Shown here: positions 51,925-60,941 of the stretch, piece after piece | How the letters are laid out: every line of letters starts with the position of its first letter | How positions within the stretch are numbered: position 1 is the stretch's first letter | Origin: Alphaproteobacteria bacterium AO1-B | GTDB taxonomy: Bacteria; Pseudomonadota; Alphaproteobacteria; Rhizobiales; Stappiaceae | Direction of reading: 5' to 3' | DNA: 64,000 nt | Assembly: GCA_001890945.1 (NCBI GenBank) | Contig: MLAX01000002.1 | Coordinates: forward strand, 806,001 to 870,000 | Position numbers and translations under genes: made by a program | Notes under the pieces: model-generated | Told to the model about the DNA's origin: nothing | Databases searched by the model: none | The model's input: only the letters and a program-made list of their open reading frames with translations

Positions 51925-53829
51925 ATGCGCTCGCTTTTTCTGACACTCGCCTTCTCAACGGCCCTTTGTGCCGGAACATCAACCACTTGGGCCGCACCGG
52001 AGGGTGCGGCTCAAAACTCTCTTCTTGTTCTCCCCGCTCAAGGCCTCGAAGTGGATCTGAAAAGCGGAGATGTGACCCGTAAGGGCGTGACCGGCCAGTG
52101 CCTTGAAACCGTATCGAAGGCCGGGTCCAACCTTCTGGTGGTCGCGAAGATCCCTGGCGATGACAAACCGACCGTCTCGGTGGATGGCATGATCCGGGAG
52201 CTCGGTAGCCCTGATCAGGATGGCGCCCGCCTTGGCACCATTCGCCTCGCCCGCGATGGATCATTGGTACACATGCGAACCTGGAAAACCGGCGACAAGC
52301 AGACCGAACTACTTCAGGACGGCGTGGTTAGGCTCACATTCAAGCGCGGCACACTCGCGAAACTGTTGCGCTTTACCGAGGACCAGGCGCTTTTGCTGGT
52401 CACCCGGCAAGGCGAACCGGCGCAGCTCATCCGTCACAAACGTGACACCAATGGCCGCATATCAGCGGAGCCGGAGGTTCTCCTGGATTTCGCTGGCTGC
52501 GCGCCCGAACGCGTCGTGGTTCGAGGCGATGTGCTCTGGGCCCGCATGGACTGTGAAGACACGGATACCGCCGGGATCTACAGGATAGACCTTACAAAAG
52601 GGTCCATTGAAGCGCCCGTCATTACTAGCGAGACCGCGGACTTCATGACGCTTCCACGCGCAGACCGCCCTGACGGCGAAACCGTTCTGACAGTCTCTGG
52701 TTCGCCTGCCGGTATTAACTTCTACTACGCAGCCACCGGCCTGCTTGCCACTCAGACCGGCGAAGTGCGTGCCTGCTCGTCGGATGCGGAAGGCCTGCAA
52801 AGCTGGAACCAGAGTTACCGGCTTCGGGCCCTCGCCGCCCTTTACAAAAAAACCAGAGATCCTGTCTTTGCGGCGCTTGCCCGCAAATCGATCCGCCTCA
52901 CGCTTGCCGCTCAGGACGGAGTCAATGGGCGCACGACAAATCAAAACTCTTCTTGCGGCTGGAGTTCGACGATCTACGCGACGAACACCGACGATCGGAT
53001 GACCCTGATGATCAATCAGGCGATGATTGCCAACAGTCTTGCAAAAGCCTGCAAAATCCTTGGCGACGGATGCACGGAGGTGCTGGAAGACAGGATTGCC
53101 GAAACGCAGGCTTGTCTTGCGAGTACATACGAACCGGATTTCGACGCTGGAGCCGGGCTCTACCGGATCAACGGAGACATCGACTTCAGGTTCAAGGGCA
53201 GCATTGCTCCCTGGAACTGGCAGGTCACAATGGCCGCCTTGCTGAAAGATCTGCCTGACCCTGCCCTCACCGCCCGAAGCGCATCCATTCTCGAAGGCTT
53301 TTATGACGAATGGAGTGCCGATGAGAATGGTGCCCTGTTCCGCTATTGGCCCAAAGCGGCTTTTGAAGACCGTGACGGTTCACCGTCAAAACGTGCCGGC
53401 GAGCGTTACGAAGATACAGGTCATGCCGGGATATCGCTGCTGAGTGCAGCCGAATTCCCTGATTTGATGACCAGCGACCATGTTGCCGCGCTCAAAAGGC
53501 GGGAAGACTTCCTGCTCACATTCGGCTCTGAAACCCCGCGAGATCTGGACGGCGCAGGACCGGTCGGCCCCCGCTGGTTTCCGGCAGGCGGTTGGTCCTC
53601 CATACCGTCTGAAGCGTTCAATAAACGATTTGCGGGTCCCGTTCCCGGCGTTCAGTCGGCCGACACAGTCTTTGCCTATGCAAACCTCTTTGATCCTGAC
53701 GCGGACTTCCAGCTCACGCTCAAAGTTCACAGTTGCACAGACAGCTGCGAGCCGCACCGCACTTACACTTATAAAAGCTGGCAGGCCTTCATGGCGGATA
53801 ATCCGTTCTTCAAATTGCAGCCGGATTAA
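51925..53829 (+). CDS. Secreted protein with helical lyase/hydrolase-like domain
   Basis: A 634-residue protein with a signal peptide (about residues 1-22, end TWA). The first about 270 residues look beta-rich and are unassigned. The second half alternates helices with W, N, Y and D/E-rich turns (WNQSYRLRALAALYKKTRD, GWSSTIYATN, AGERYEDTGHAGIS), similar to the (alpha/alpha) toroid of polysaccharide lyases, epimerases and GH88/GH105-type enzymes. I cannot assign a family. As the last gene of the unit, it could trim, epimerise or degrade the polymer in the periplasm, taking the place of AlgL or AlgG. Function is inferred. Confidence 0.6.
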   Translation: MRSLFLTLAFSTALCAGTSTTWAAPEGAAQNSLLVLPAQGLEVDLKSGDVTRKGVTGQCLETVSKAGSNLLVVAKIPGDDKPTVSVDGMIRELGSPDQDGARLGTIRLARDGSLVHMRTWKTGDKQTELLQDGVVRLTFKRGTLAKLLRFTEDQALLLVTRQGEPAQLIRHKRDTNGRISAEPEVLLDFAGCAPERVVVRGDVLWARMDCEDTDTAGIYRIDLTKGSIEAPVITSETADFMTLPRADRPDGETVLTVSGSPAGINFYYAATGLLATQTGEVRACSSDAEGLQSWNQSYRLRALAALYKKTRDPVFAALARKSIRLTLAAQDGVNGRTTNQNSSCGWSSTIYATNTDDRMTLMINQAMIANSLAKACKILGDGCTEVLEDRIAETQACLASTYEPDFDAGAGLYRINGDIDFRFKGSIAPWNWQVTMAALLKDLPDPALTARSASILEGFYDEWSADENGALFRYWPKAAFEDRDGSPSKRAGERYEDTGHAGISLLSAAEFPDLMTSDHVAALKRREDFLLTFGSETPRDLDGAGPVGPRWFPAGGWSSIPSEAFNKRFAGPVPGVQSADTVFAYANLFDPDADFQLTLKVHSCTDSCEPHRTYTYKSWQAFMADNPFFKLQPD

Positions 53830-53842
53830 AGCCCGGCTGCAA
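53815..53842 (+). terminator. Hairpin at the end of the exopolysaccharide unit
   Basis: A perfect 10-bp stem (TTGCAGCCGG and CCGGCTGCAA) with an 8-base loop that includes the stop codon. No T run follows, so termination would be inefficient or Rho-assisted. It may protect the mRNA end. Confidence 0.5.
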
Positions 53843-53891
53843 CCAAGACCTGAATCCTCCGTTTTTTCTATAAAGTGAAATTTTACATCCT

Positions 53892-56800
53892 ATGGCCAAA
53901 CTACCCACAGGAAACAGCCGAAGTGTTTTGAATTCGCAAAACGCACCAGCCAGGGACAAATCCATGCGGAAGTGGATATCTGATGTCGCGCAGGACGCCA
54001 CTTTCTGGCTGGTCCTCGTATTCATATGTGCATCTGCAATTTCGGCATACGTCATCGCGGTCGACTTTGGCCAAAAGGCGCGTACCGCCGATCTTTCCGC
54101 AGCCGCCCAAGCGCAGAATGAACTGCTGACCGCGACGCGCTCTTTTTATTCACGCGAAGTGGTCGACAAACTCTACTCTTCCCAAGATGTCACCGTTAGT
54201 CATGACTATCATGGGAACGAACTGACAATTCCAGCTCCCGTCTCCATGACGTTGGCGCTGGAAAATGAACTGGCGCTTCTTGGTGCGAAGAGCAGGATCC
54301 GGATGTTATCCAATCATCCCTGGCCATGGCGCCATGACCGGGAAATCGATGACTTCGAGCGTGAAGCTCTGGCAGCCCTGGTGGCGAACCCGGAACAGCC
54401 GTTTCAACGGCTTGAACAGCGCGAAGATGGTAACGTTTTCCGCAGCGCCACCGCCGTTCGTATGGAGGGAAGCTGTGTCGCTTGCCACAACACACATCCA
54501 GATTCCCCCAAGACCGATTGGGAAGTTGGTGACATTCGTGGCATTCAGGAAGTCGTGCTCCCGGCGAGCGCGCTTTACGGTGGCAGCCTGACATCGATCA
54601 ACAGCCTGATCGTGATGCTCGGCATCGCCTTTCTGGCGGCAGCTGCATTGACTTTTGTGCTTTCGTCACAGCGCCAGAAAGCTCTGACACGTGTGCATGA
54701 TCTTGCCGATGCGGAGCGGGAAAAGAACGCCGCCCTTGAAGCGGCCATCATCCGCGCCGAAACCGGCGAAGCGCAAGTCAATGCCGTCTTGGAAACGATG
54801 CTGGATGGTGTTGTGACGTTGTCTCCGTCCGGCGATCTCTTGAGTGCCAATCCGGCAGCGTTGCAAATGTTCGGTGTTGAATCTTTTGAAGATCTGTCCG
54901 GCAAACGGATCTGCGACATTCTTCCAGAAGAAGATGCCCATGTCCTGCCCTTCGCGTGTTGCTCGGGCAAGTCTGCACCTCTTGCAACAGACAAGAACCG
55001 CTTTGAAGTCACAGGCCGGCGCTTTGATGCAAGCCTCTATCCTGTCGAACTGTCTCTTTCCAAAACCATCGTCGAGGGTCAGGACACCTACACCGCAATC
55101 TTGCGCGACCTCACCGAGCAAAAAGCCGCGGCCGCGAAATTGCAACAAGCAGAAACCCGCCTCGTGGATGCCATTGAGTCCCTACCCGACGGCTTTGTTC
55201 TCTATGACGCCGAAGACCGGCTGGTTCTGTGTAACAGCAAGTACAAGGAGTTCTACAGCAGCAGCGCCGATCTGATCCGGCCCGGCCGAACGTTCGAAGA
55301 AATCATCCGGGAAGGCGCGCAACGCGGCCAATATCAAGTCTCAGGACAAGTCCTGGAGGACTGGATTGAATTGCGGATGCAGAACCATCGAAATCCGGGG
55401 GCTCCGATGGAACAGCATCTGGACGACGGTCGGTGGTTGCGCGTTATTGAATCCCGGACAAGCGAAGGCGGCATGGTCGGTTTCCGTGTCGACATCACAG
55501 AACTTAAAAAGCGCGAGCAGGAACTGGTCAGCAGCCAAGGACTGTTACGCAATGTGGTCTCCGCCTCCTTCGACGGCATCATCGTCATGGATGGCAGCGG
55601 AACCGTTCTCGACTTCAGTCCAGCCGCTGAAGAGGTGTTTGGCTGGACCGCCACTGAACTCGTTGGGCAAAAAATGTCCGACTACATCATTCCCGACAAA
55701 TACCGCGCAATGCACGATGCCGGTCTGGAGAAATTCCTAAAAACCGGAGAAGGACCGGTTCTCGGTAAGCGGATTGAGATCGAGGGCCTTCACAAGGAAG
55801 GACATGAGATCATAGTGGAACTCGCAATCCGCCACACGCGCGGTGAGAAGGGACCACTGTTCCTCGGCTATGTCCGAGACATCACGGAACGCAAAGCCGC
55901 TGAAGAGGCCCTTCGGATTGCCAAGGAAAAGGCGGAAGCAGCGAACGAGGCCAAGGCCCAATTCCTCGCCATGATGAGCCACGAAATCCGCACCCCAATG
56001 AACGGGGTGTTGGGTATCTTGAGCTTGCTCCGGGATACCGATCTTGACCCCGGCCAGAAAGCATACGTGAAAACGGCCCGTGAATCGGGTCGCTCCTTGT
56101 TGGAACTCATCAACGATATCTTGGACTTCTCCAAACTTGAAGCAGGACGGACCGAGCTCGAAAAAGCGCCTTTCCGGCTTAAGACCGTCGTCAAGAGCAT
56201 TGCCGACTTGTTCATGCCGATTGCCCAGGAAAAGGGGCTGACAATTGACCTGAACTATCCTGCCAACGTTCCACAGGTGGTAAGCGGTGATTCAGGCCGG
56301 TTGCGGCAAGTGTTGCTGAACCTGGTGTCCAATGCAGTCAAGTTTACCGAAATCGGGTCAATCGATATCAGCGTTTCTCTCGACAAGGACGATCCGGTTC
56401 AGCCTGTGTTCCGCTTCACCGTCAAGGATACCGGCATTGGCATCGCAAAGGACAAGCATCAGACACTCTTCGGAGATTTCGTCACCATCGACACGAGCTA
56501 TACCAAAAAACAAGGGGGCACCGGTCTTGGGCTGGCCATCAGCAAACGGCTCTCCGATTTGATGGGCGGAGAGATCCACGTGGAAAGCCTGCCCGGCGCG
56601 GGCAGCACCTTCCATTTCTGCGTTCCTCTTGAGCGCGCCGACGATGCTATCGAATTGCCTGAACCTGAAGTCGCCATGCTGGAAGAACACATTCCAGACG
56701 GCTTGACCGTCTTGGTCGCAGAAGACAACGCGACCAATCAGATCGTGGTCTCACACGCGCTTGAACGAGCCGGCTGCGACATTGATATTGCCAACAACGG

Positions 56801-57464
56801 CAAGGAGGCGGTCATCGCGGCCCAGAACCGCGATTATGACTGCATCTTGATGGATATTTCGATGCCTGAAATGGATGGCCTCGAAGCTGCTCACCACATT
56901 CAAAACGGGCAGCGAAATGCAAAAACCCCCATCATTGCCCTCACCGCTTATGCCTTGCGCGGCGATAGAGAACGGTTCCTCGCAGCCGGCATGTCCGATT
57001 TCCTGTCAAAGCCTGTCGAGAAGCAGGATCTTTTGGCGTGCATTGCCCGCAATGTCCGACATCATGCTCCCAAGCTGGACCATGCCACGCCGCAGGATGC
57101 GTCTCTGGAACTCGGCGAAGCCCGCACTCTCCTCGCGGATATGCCACCAGAGTTACAGGAAAAGCTCCTGAATCAATTCAAAGCCGATACTCGTGAGAAA
57201 AGCGAAGCGGCAAGTCTTGCGGCTCAAACGCATGATTTTACCCAGTTGGAACGCGCTACACATGCCCTGAAAAGTGTTGCGGGCACCTTTGGAGCAACGC
57301 GATTGACCACGATTGCGGCGGAAATCAACACTCTGGTCCGCGAAGAAAAAACAGCCGCGGCCCTTACACGGGTGGACGAACTCCAATCAATAAGTGACGA
57401 TACGTTAGCAGATGTGAAAGCTTTGGCGGGCGAGATGGGGATCAACCTGACCTCTGATCCATGA
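53892..57464 (+). CDS. Membrane hybrid histidine kinase with haem-type sensor, REC and Hpt domains
   Basis: A 1190-residue kinase. Membrane helices at about residues 37-58 and 235-257 enclose a periplasmic DUF3365/Tll0287-like sensor containing GSCVACH (CxxCH, residues 195-199), a c-type haem site. Three PAS-like domains follow (about residues 295-640). HisKA has phospho-His 697 in [12 protein letters not shown], and the ATPase domain has [12 protein letters not shown] has phospho-Asp 988, and the C-terminal Hpt has His 1124 ([11 protein letters not shown]). It should sense redox, gas or a similar signal and relay phosphate to the adjacent regulator, which it overlaps by four bases. Confidence 0.93.
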   Translation: MAKLPTGNSRSVLNSQNAPARDKSMRKWISDVAQDATFWLVLVFICASAISAYVIAVDFGQKARTADLSAAAQAQNELLTATRSFYSREVVDKLYSSQDVTVSHDYHGNELTIPAPVSMTLALENELALLGAKSRIRMLSNHPWPWRHDREIDDFEREALAALVANPEQPFQRLEQREDGNVFRSATAVRMEGSCVACHNTHPDSPKTDWEVGDIRGIQEVVLPASALYGGSLTSINSLIVMLGIAFLAAAALTFVLSSQRQKALTRVHDLADAEREKNAALEAAIIRAETGEAQVNAVLETMLDGVVTLSPSGDLLSANPAALQMFGVESFEDLSGKRICDILPEEDAHVLPFACCSGKSAPLATDKNRFEVTGRRFDASLYPVELSLSKTIVEGQDTYTAILRDLTEQKAAAAKLQQAETRLVDAIESLPDGFVLYDAEDRLVLCNSKYKEFYSSSADLIRPGRTFEEIIREGAQRGQYQVSGQVLEDWIELRMQNHRNPGAPMEQHLDDGRWLRVIESRTSEGGMVGFRVDITELKKREQELVSSQGLLRNVVSASFDGIIVMDGSGTVLDFSPAAEEVFGWTATELVGQKMSDYIIPDKYRAMHDAGLEKFLKTGEGPVLGKRIEIEGLHKEGHEIIVELAIRHTRGEKGPLFLGYVRDITERKAAEEALRIAKEKAEAANEAKAQFLAMMSHEIRTPMNGVLGILSLLRDTDLDPGQKAYVKTARESGRSLLELINDILDFSKLEAGRTELEKAPFRLKTVVKSIADLFMPIAQEKGLTIDLNYPANVPQVVSGDSGRLRQVLLNLVSNAVKFTEIGSIDISVSLDKDDPVQPVFRFTVKDTGIGIAKDKHQTLFGDFVTIDTSYTKKQGGTGLGLAISKRLSDLMGGEIHVESLPGAGSTFHFCVPLERADDAIELPEPEVAMLEEHIPDGLTVLVAEDNATNQIVVSHALERAGCDIDIANNGKEAVIAAQNRDYDCILMDISMPEMDGLEAAHHIQNGQRNAKTPIIALTAYALRGDRERFLAAGMSDFLSKPVEKQDLLACIARNVRHHAPKLDHATPQDASLELGEARTLLADMPPELQEKLLNQFKADTREKSEAASLAAQTHDFTQLERATHALKSVAGTFGATRLTTIAAEINTLVREEKTAAALTRVDELQSISDDTLADVKALAGEMGINLTSDP

Positions 57465-58981
57465 TAGCTCCGCAAGACTTTGAGGGAATTGATTTGAAAG
57501 TTCTGATTGTCGAAGACACGCTGTCTCTTGCCACCGTTTATGAGCACCATCTGTCCCGTGCCGGGATAGAAACGACCCATGTAGAAACCGGTCAAGCGGC
57601 CCTTTCCAAGATCCGCAAAGGCGGTATCAGCGTCGTACTTCTTGATCTGCAACTGCCCGACATGAATGGCCTTGAAGTCCTGGCAACCGTTCGGGAGGAA
57701 CAGTTGCCAGTGACGGTCGTGGTTGTAACCAGCTCCGGATCCATCAAGACGGCGGTCGACGCCATGCAGGCCGGCGCCTACGACTTCATCGTCAAACCGG
57801 TTGCCGAAGAGCGCCTGATCACAACGACCCGTAATGCACTGGAGCGTGAAACCCTTACGGAAGTCGTTGCAGAGGTCAGAAAACCGTCCGGCGGCAAGGC
57901 CAATCACGGCTTTGTCGGCTCGTCCCTGCCCATGACCGCTGTCTACAAAATGATCGAAAGCGTCGCCCGATCCAATGCGTCTGTCTTCATCACAGGAGAA
58001 AGCGGCACCGGCAAGGAGGTCTGCGCAGAAGCCATCCACAAGTCCAGCCCCCGCGCAAAAAAGCCTTTTGTGCCGCTCAATTGCGCGGCCATTCCGAAAG
58101 ACTTGATTGAATCTGAGATTTTCGGCCACGTGAAAGGCGCCTTTACCGGGGCAACGGGGGATCGGGATGGTGCGGCCGCCCGCGCTGACGGCGGCACCCT
58201 TTTCCTCGACGAAATTTGTGAATTGGAACTGAGCCTGCAGGCCAAATTGCTGCGTTTTCTGCAGAGCGGCACAGTCCAGAAAGTCGGCAGCGACAAGCTG
58301 ACCAAAGTCGACGTGCGCATCGTCTGCGCTACCAACCGGGATCCGCAGGAAGAAGTCGAAGCTGGCCGCTTCCGTGAAGACCTCTATTACCGTCTTCACG
58401 TCCTGCCTATCGGACTGCCACCCTTACGCGCTCGCGGCGCCGACATTTTGGAGCTTGCCCGGCATTTTCTAACCAAGTTCGGCAACGAAGAAGGCAAGAC
58501 GTTTGAAGGCTTTTCAGTGGAAGCCGAAGAGCTTCTGATGCGCCATCCCTGGCCCGGCAACGTCAGGGAAATGCAAAACACGATCCGCAATCTGGTTGTT
58601 TTGAATGAAGGCCCGATTGTCGAGGTGGACATGCTGGCAACGCTTCAGGGACGTCAACCCTCAGCGCCCAAACCCGCACAAGCCGTTCCCCTCAGTGTGC
58701 CTCAGGCGGCAAGCCCGGCTGCAACGGTCGTCAGCGACACGGGCGATGTTTGGCCGCAGATTACATTGGCTCTCGGTCAACCCTTCGAAACGCTTGAACG
58801 CAGCATCATCGAAGCGACGATTGACGCTTGCGGCGGAAGCCTGCCGAAAACCGCACGTGTTCTCCAAGTCAGTCCCTCAACCCTTTACCGCAAGAAGGAA
58901 ATCTGGGCCGCCCAAGACGGGGACGACACCGGCGTTGCCGGCTCCGAACCGGACGAGGACGATATGGCTGTCAATTCCTGA
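57461..58981 (+). CDS. Sigma-54-dependent response regulator (NtrC family)
   Basis: A 506-residue activator. The REC domain is residues 12-125 with phospho-Asp 62 (VVLLDLQLPDMNG). The AAA+ domain has Walker A GESGTGKE (179-186), GAFTGA (226-231, the sigma-54 contact loop) and GGTLFLDE (244-251). The C-terminal Fis-type HTH ends near residue 485 (LPKTARVLQVSPSTLYRK). It activates sigma-54 promoters by binding upstream sites. The start overlaps the kinase stop (ATGA). Matching promoters and paired TTTTGCA elements lie at three genes of this cluster, so it is the likely activator. Confidence 0.94.
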   Translation: MIAPQDFEGIDLKVLIVEDTLSLATVYEHHLSRAGIETTHVETGQAALSKIRKGGISVVLLDLQLPDMNGLEVLATVREEQLPVTVVVVTSSGSIKTAVDAMQAGAYDFIVKPVAEERLITTTRNALERETLTEVVAEVRKPSGGKANHGFVGSSLPMTAVYKMIESVARSNASVFITGESGTGKEVCAEAIHKSSPRAKKPFVPLNCAAIPKDLIESEIFGHVKGAFTGATGDRDGAAARADGGTLFLDEICELELSLQAKLLRFLQSGTVQKVGSDKLTKVDVRIVCATNRDPQEEVEAGRFREDLYYRLHVLPIGLPPLRARGADILELARHFLTKFGNEEGKTFEGFSVEAEELLMRHPWPGNVREMQNTIRNLVVLNEGPIVEVDMLATLQGRQPSAPKPAQAVPLSVPQAASPAATVVSDTGDVWPQITLALGQPFETLERSIIEATIDACGGSLPKTARVLQVSPSTLYRKKEIWAAQDGDDTGVAGSEPDEDDMAVNS

Positions 58982-59014
58982 CAGCCTCTGCCGACAGCCC
59001 ACTTGCTATTTCTG

Positions 59015-59593
59015 TTAGGCACCACTCGCCCTGATCATGGTCTCGGCAATCCCGACAGCAGCTGCGTGAGACGTTATTGGCAGAGCGCCGTTTAAAAGGT
59101 CTTGTTGAACCCGTTTTCGGGACCGCAGCCTGAGTTGCATTTCCTCCAGATCGCCAGGACATGGATCACTGAGCTGGATGACATGGCGGGCGACAAAGAT
59201 ATGTCCGAGCGCGACCCGTTGGTTTCCGTGAAGCACCAGGGCCGGTCCTGCGGTCCAGCGGCCACCGCCATAGCCCGTTTCTTCCAGAAGCTCCCGGCGG
59301 GCAGCAAACTCAGGGTTCTCACCCGGATCAATTTGCCCACCTGGGAGTGTCAGACACACATGTCCGACACCATGCTTGTATTGCTCCAGAAGCAGAACTT
59401 CGTCTTTCTCCGTTACAGCATAGACTGTCGCATAGGTCGGCAGGTCTATCTGATAATAGTCCTCAACACGGGTATGGTCCGGCAATTCAACGGTCTGGCG
59501 AAGGACTTTCAGCCGATCTCCGGCTTCAAACACCTTTTCACTTCCCAAAAGAGTCCAGGTCGTTTGGTCCAGGGGGGCGATTGGCAATCCCAT
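59015..59593 (-). CDS. NUDIX hydrolase
   Basis: A 192-residue NUDIX protein. The box G-x5-E-x7-RELLEETGY lies at residues 86-108 and is intact. NUDIX enzymes hydrolyse nucleoside diphosphates linked to other groups; ADP-ribose or a nucleotide sugar is plausible but not shown. The ATG at 59593, with GAGGCG upstream, is two bases before the end of the HAD gene, which means tight coupling. A start farther up would overlap that gene more. The gene is convergent with the sigma-54 regulator. Confidence 0.9.
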   Translation of the reverse strand: MGLPIAPLDQTTWTLLGSEKVFEAGDRLKVLRQTVELPDHTRVEDYYQIDLPTYATVYAVTEKDEVLLLEQYKHGVGHVCLTLPGGQIDPGENPEFAARRELLEETGYGGGRWTAGPALVLHGNQRVALGHIFVARHVIQLSDPCPGDLEEMQLRLRSRKRVQQDLLNGALPITSHAAAVGIAETMIRASGA

Positions 59594-59594
59594 C

Positions 59595-60437
59595 TCACGC
59601 CTCGACCAGTTCGCCGGCCCGCTCATTCACGGCGGCTTCTTGTTGCGTGAGACGGCGGAACTCATAGCTCAGCAGCTGACTGACATCGCCCGGCCCTTTG
59701 ATTGTCGAGAGAACGTCTGCAGTGCCAAAAGCGTCGCAGAGCGGACTGGCGTAGGATCCGGCGGCTTGCGGTGTCACATAGCCGATCAGGCGTGCATTCT
59801 TGTGCCGCTTGAGCAGATGGCTAACCACGAGAGCGGAAGAAAACGTCCGAGGGACGATCATCAGGCTTGTATCAGTGTCGCGGTATACATCGTGATCCGG
59901 AAAACGGGCTTTGAATTCATGGGTAATGGTCGCGAGCTCAGAATGCTCTTCCTCCCATGCGGCATAGTCTTTCATCTGGCGAAGCGTTGATTGATAACCC
60001 GCGATGCAGAGACGCAAAGATGCAGAGCCACTTTCCAGCATCGGCGCTTGTTTTTCCGGGTACGCGCTTTTCTGTACGACCTTGACCATGAACTCATAGA
60101 GATCATCGGAGAACTCATGCTCATGCTGCACAACGAGATCATCTCCGACCCAGAGTTCCGTGCCTCCGGCCGCGAACAGACCGGCACATGCCGCGCGGAC
60201 CGATGCCGGAACACGGGCCATCATGTCCGTGATGCTGGTGTTGGACAGAATGTAGCATGCACGCTTGTGCGCAAATGCGCTCAAGTACCGCGCGAAATCC
60301 GGATCCATCTGACCTTTCGCGCTTGGCACGAGAGCATCAAGATCGAACAGATAGACGTCATTTACCGGAACCGGGTCAGTCCAGCCAATGGGGCCCGTGA
60401 CTTGTCCGACTGGGGCGAATACCGCTTGTGGAAACAT
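59595..60437 (-). CDS. HAD-superfamily protein, PMM/trehalose-phosphatase-like
   Basis: A 280-residue protein. The N-terminal FDLDAL at residues 31-36 is a HAD motif I (DxD, Asp32 and Asp34) with Ala in place of the usual Gly or Thr. ILSNTS fits motif II. AGGTELWVGDDL resembles the core of class IIB phosphatases and eukaryote-type phosphomannomutases. A mannose-phosphate role would fit the algD-like gene opposite, but the altered motif I leaves activity in doubt. The ATG at 60437 has a strong AAGGAGAGG site. It is coupled to the NUDIX gene and divergent from algD. Confidence 0.72.
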   Translation of the reverse strand: MFPQAVFAPVGQVTGPIGWTDPVPVNDVYLFDLDALVPSAKGQMDPDFARYLSAFAHKRACYILSNTSITDMMARVPASVRAACAGLFAAGGTELWVGDDLVVQHEHEFSDDLYEFMVKVVQKSAYPEKQAPMLESGSASLRLCIAGYQSTLRQMKDYAAWEEEHSELATITHEFKARFPDHDVYRDTDTSLMIVPRTFSSALVVSHLLKRHKNARLIGYVTPQAAGSYASPLCDAFGTADVLSTIKGPGDVSQLLSYEFRRLTQQEAAVNERAGELVEA

Positions 60438-60941
60438 GACAGCCTCTCCTTTGCGAGAATTAGGTTGCAGACTGCTTTGCAACAGGCTTGCCAAATGGAG
60501 CGGCCGTGTCCGATTGGGTGATTTACTTAATAAATACTGGTACTTACCCGATTTTTCAAACTAACGGATAACGTATGTGCCATTTATCATTTCTGATTTC
60601 CGGAAGCGTTCTTTTTGAATTCGCGAAATCCGAACTGTTGTTTGTTACGAAATTTGGTGCATCCAAAAATCCGGCTGTCAGGCTTTATTATATAGGCCGT
60701 GTTTCATCGGCTATTGGTTTGAGAAATTCGCGGGACTGACCGCACACTTGCGTATTTCCGAAAACCCGAATTTTGTTTGTCAGAATTTGAATTTTTGTTT
60801 TCAAAATCGAAAGATCAACAGACCCGGAAGTTTTGTGAGGTTTTTTTAAATTACTGTTTTTCCTTCATTTTTCTATGCCAATTCGATTTGGCACGGCGTT
60901 TGTAACTGTTGTCCCAGGACCATCACACTGGGAGCAGTGAA
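60438..60941. other. AT-rich divergent promoter region between the HAD gene and algD
   Basis: A 504-bp gene-free stretch, distinctly richer in A and T than the genes around it, with several short runs such as TTTTTTTAAA. It holds a sigma-54-like promoter near its right end and several GAATTCGCG/AAATTCGCG-like repeats (60618 and 60725 regions). AT-rich leaders of exopolysaccharide genes in this class are often bound by MucR-type or H-NS-like proteins, an inference here. Confidence 0.5.
60889..60904 (+). promoter_or_regulatory. Sigma-54-like promoter of the algD-like gene
   Basis: TGGCAC-N5-TTGTA. The -24 box is perfect and the spacing is correct, but the -12 GC is GT. Transcription would start near 60914. 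No TTTTGCA pair was found upstream, unlike the other three units, so the regulation may differ. Confidence 0.4.

Noticed and set aside
49809-51986. A 725-codon open frame on the minus strand across the Sel1 and MBOAT genes.
   Set aside because: Very long antisense frames arise in high-GC genes with third-position G/C bias. The plus-strand genes have clear families, signal segments and coupling, while the minus-strand product is low-complexity H/R/E/D-rich without motifs.
53880-53900. A sigma-54 site before the hybrid kinase gene.
   Set aside because: No GG-N10-GC pattern with correct spacing is present in the short gap.
57224-58399. A 391-codon minus-strand frame opposite the kinase end and the regulator.
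   Set aside because: It overlaps diagnostic Hpt, REC and AAA+ motifs on the plus strand. No start context or family features are visible.
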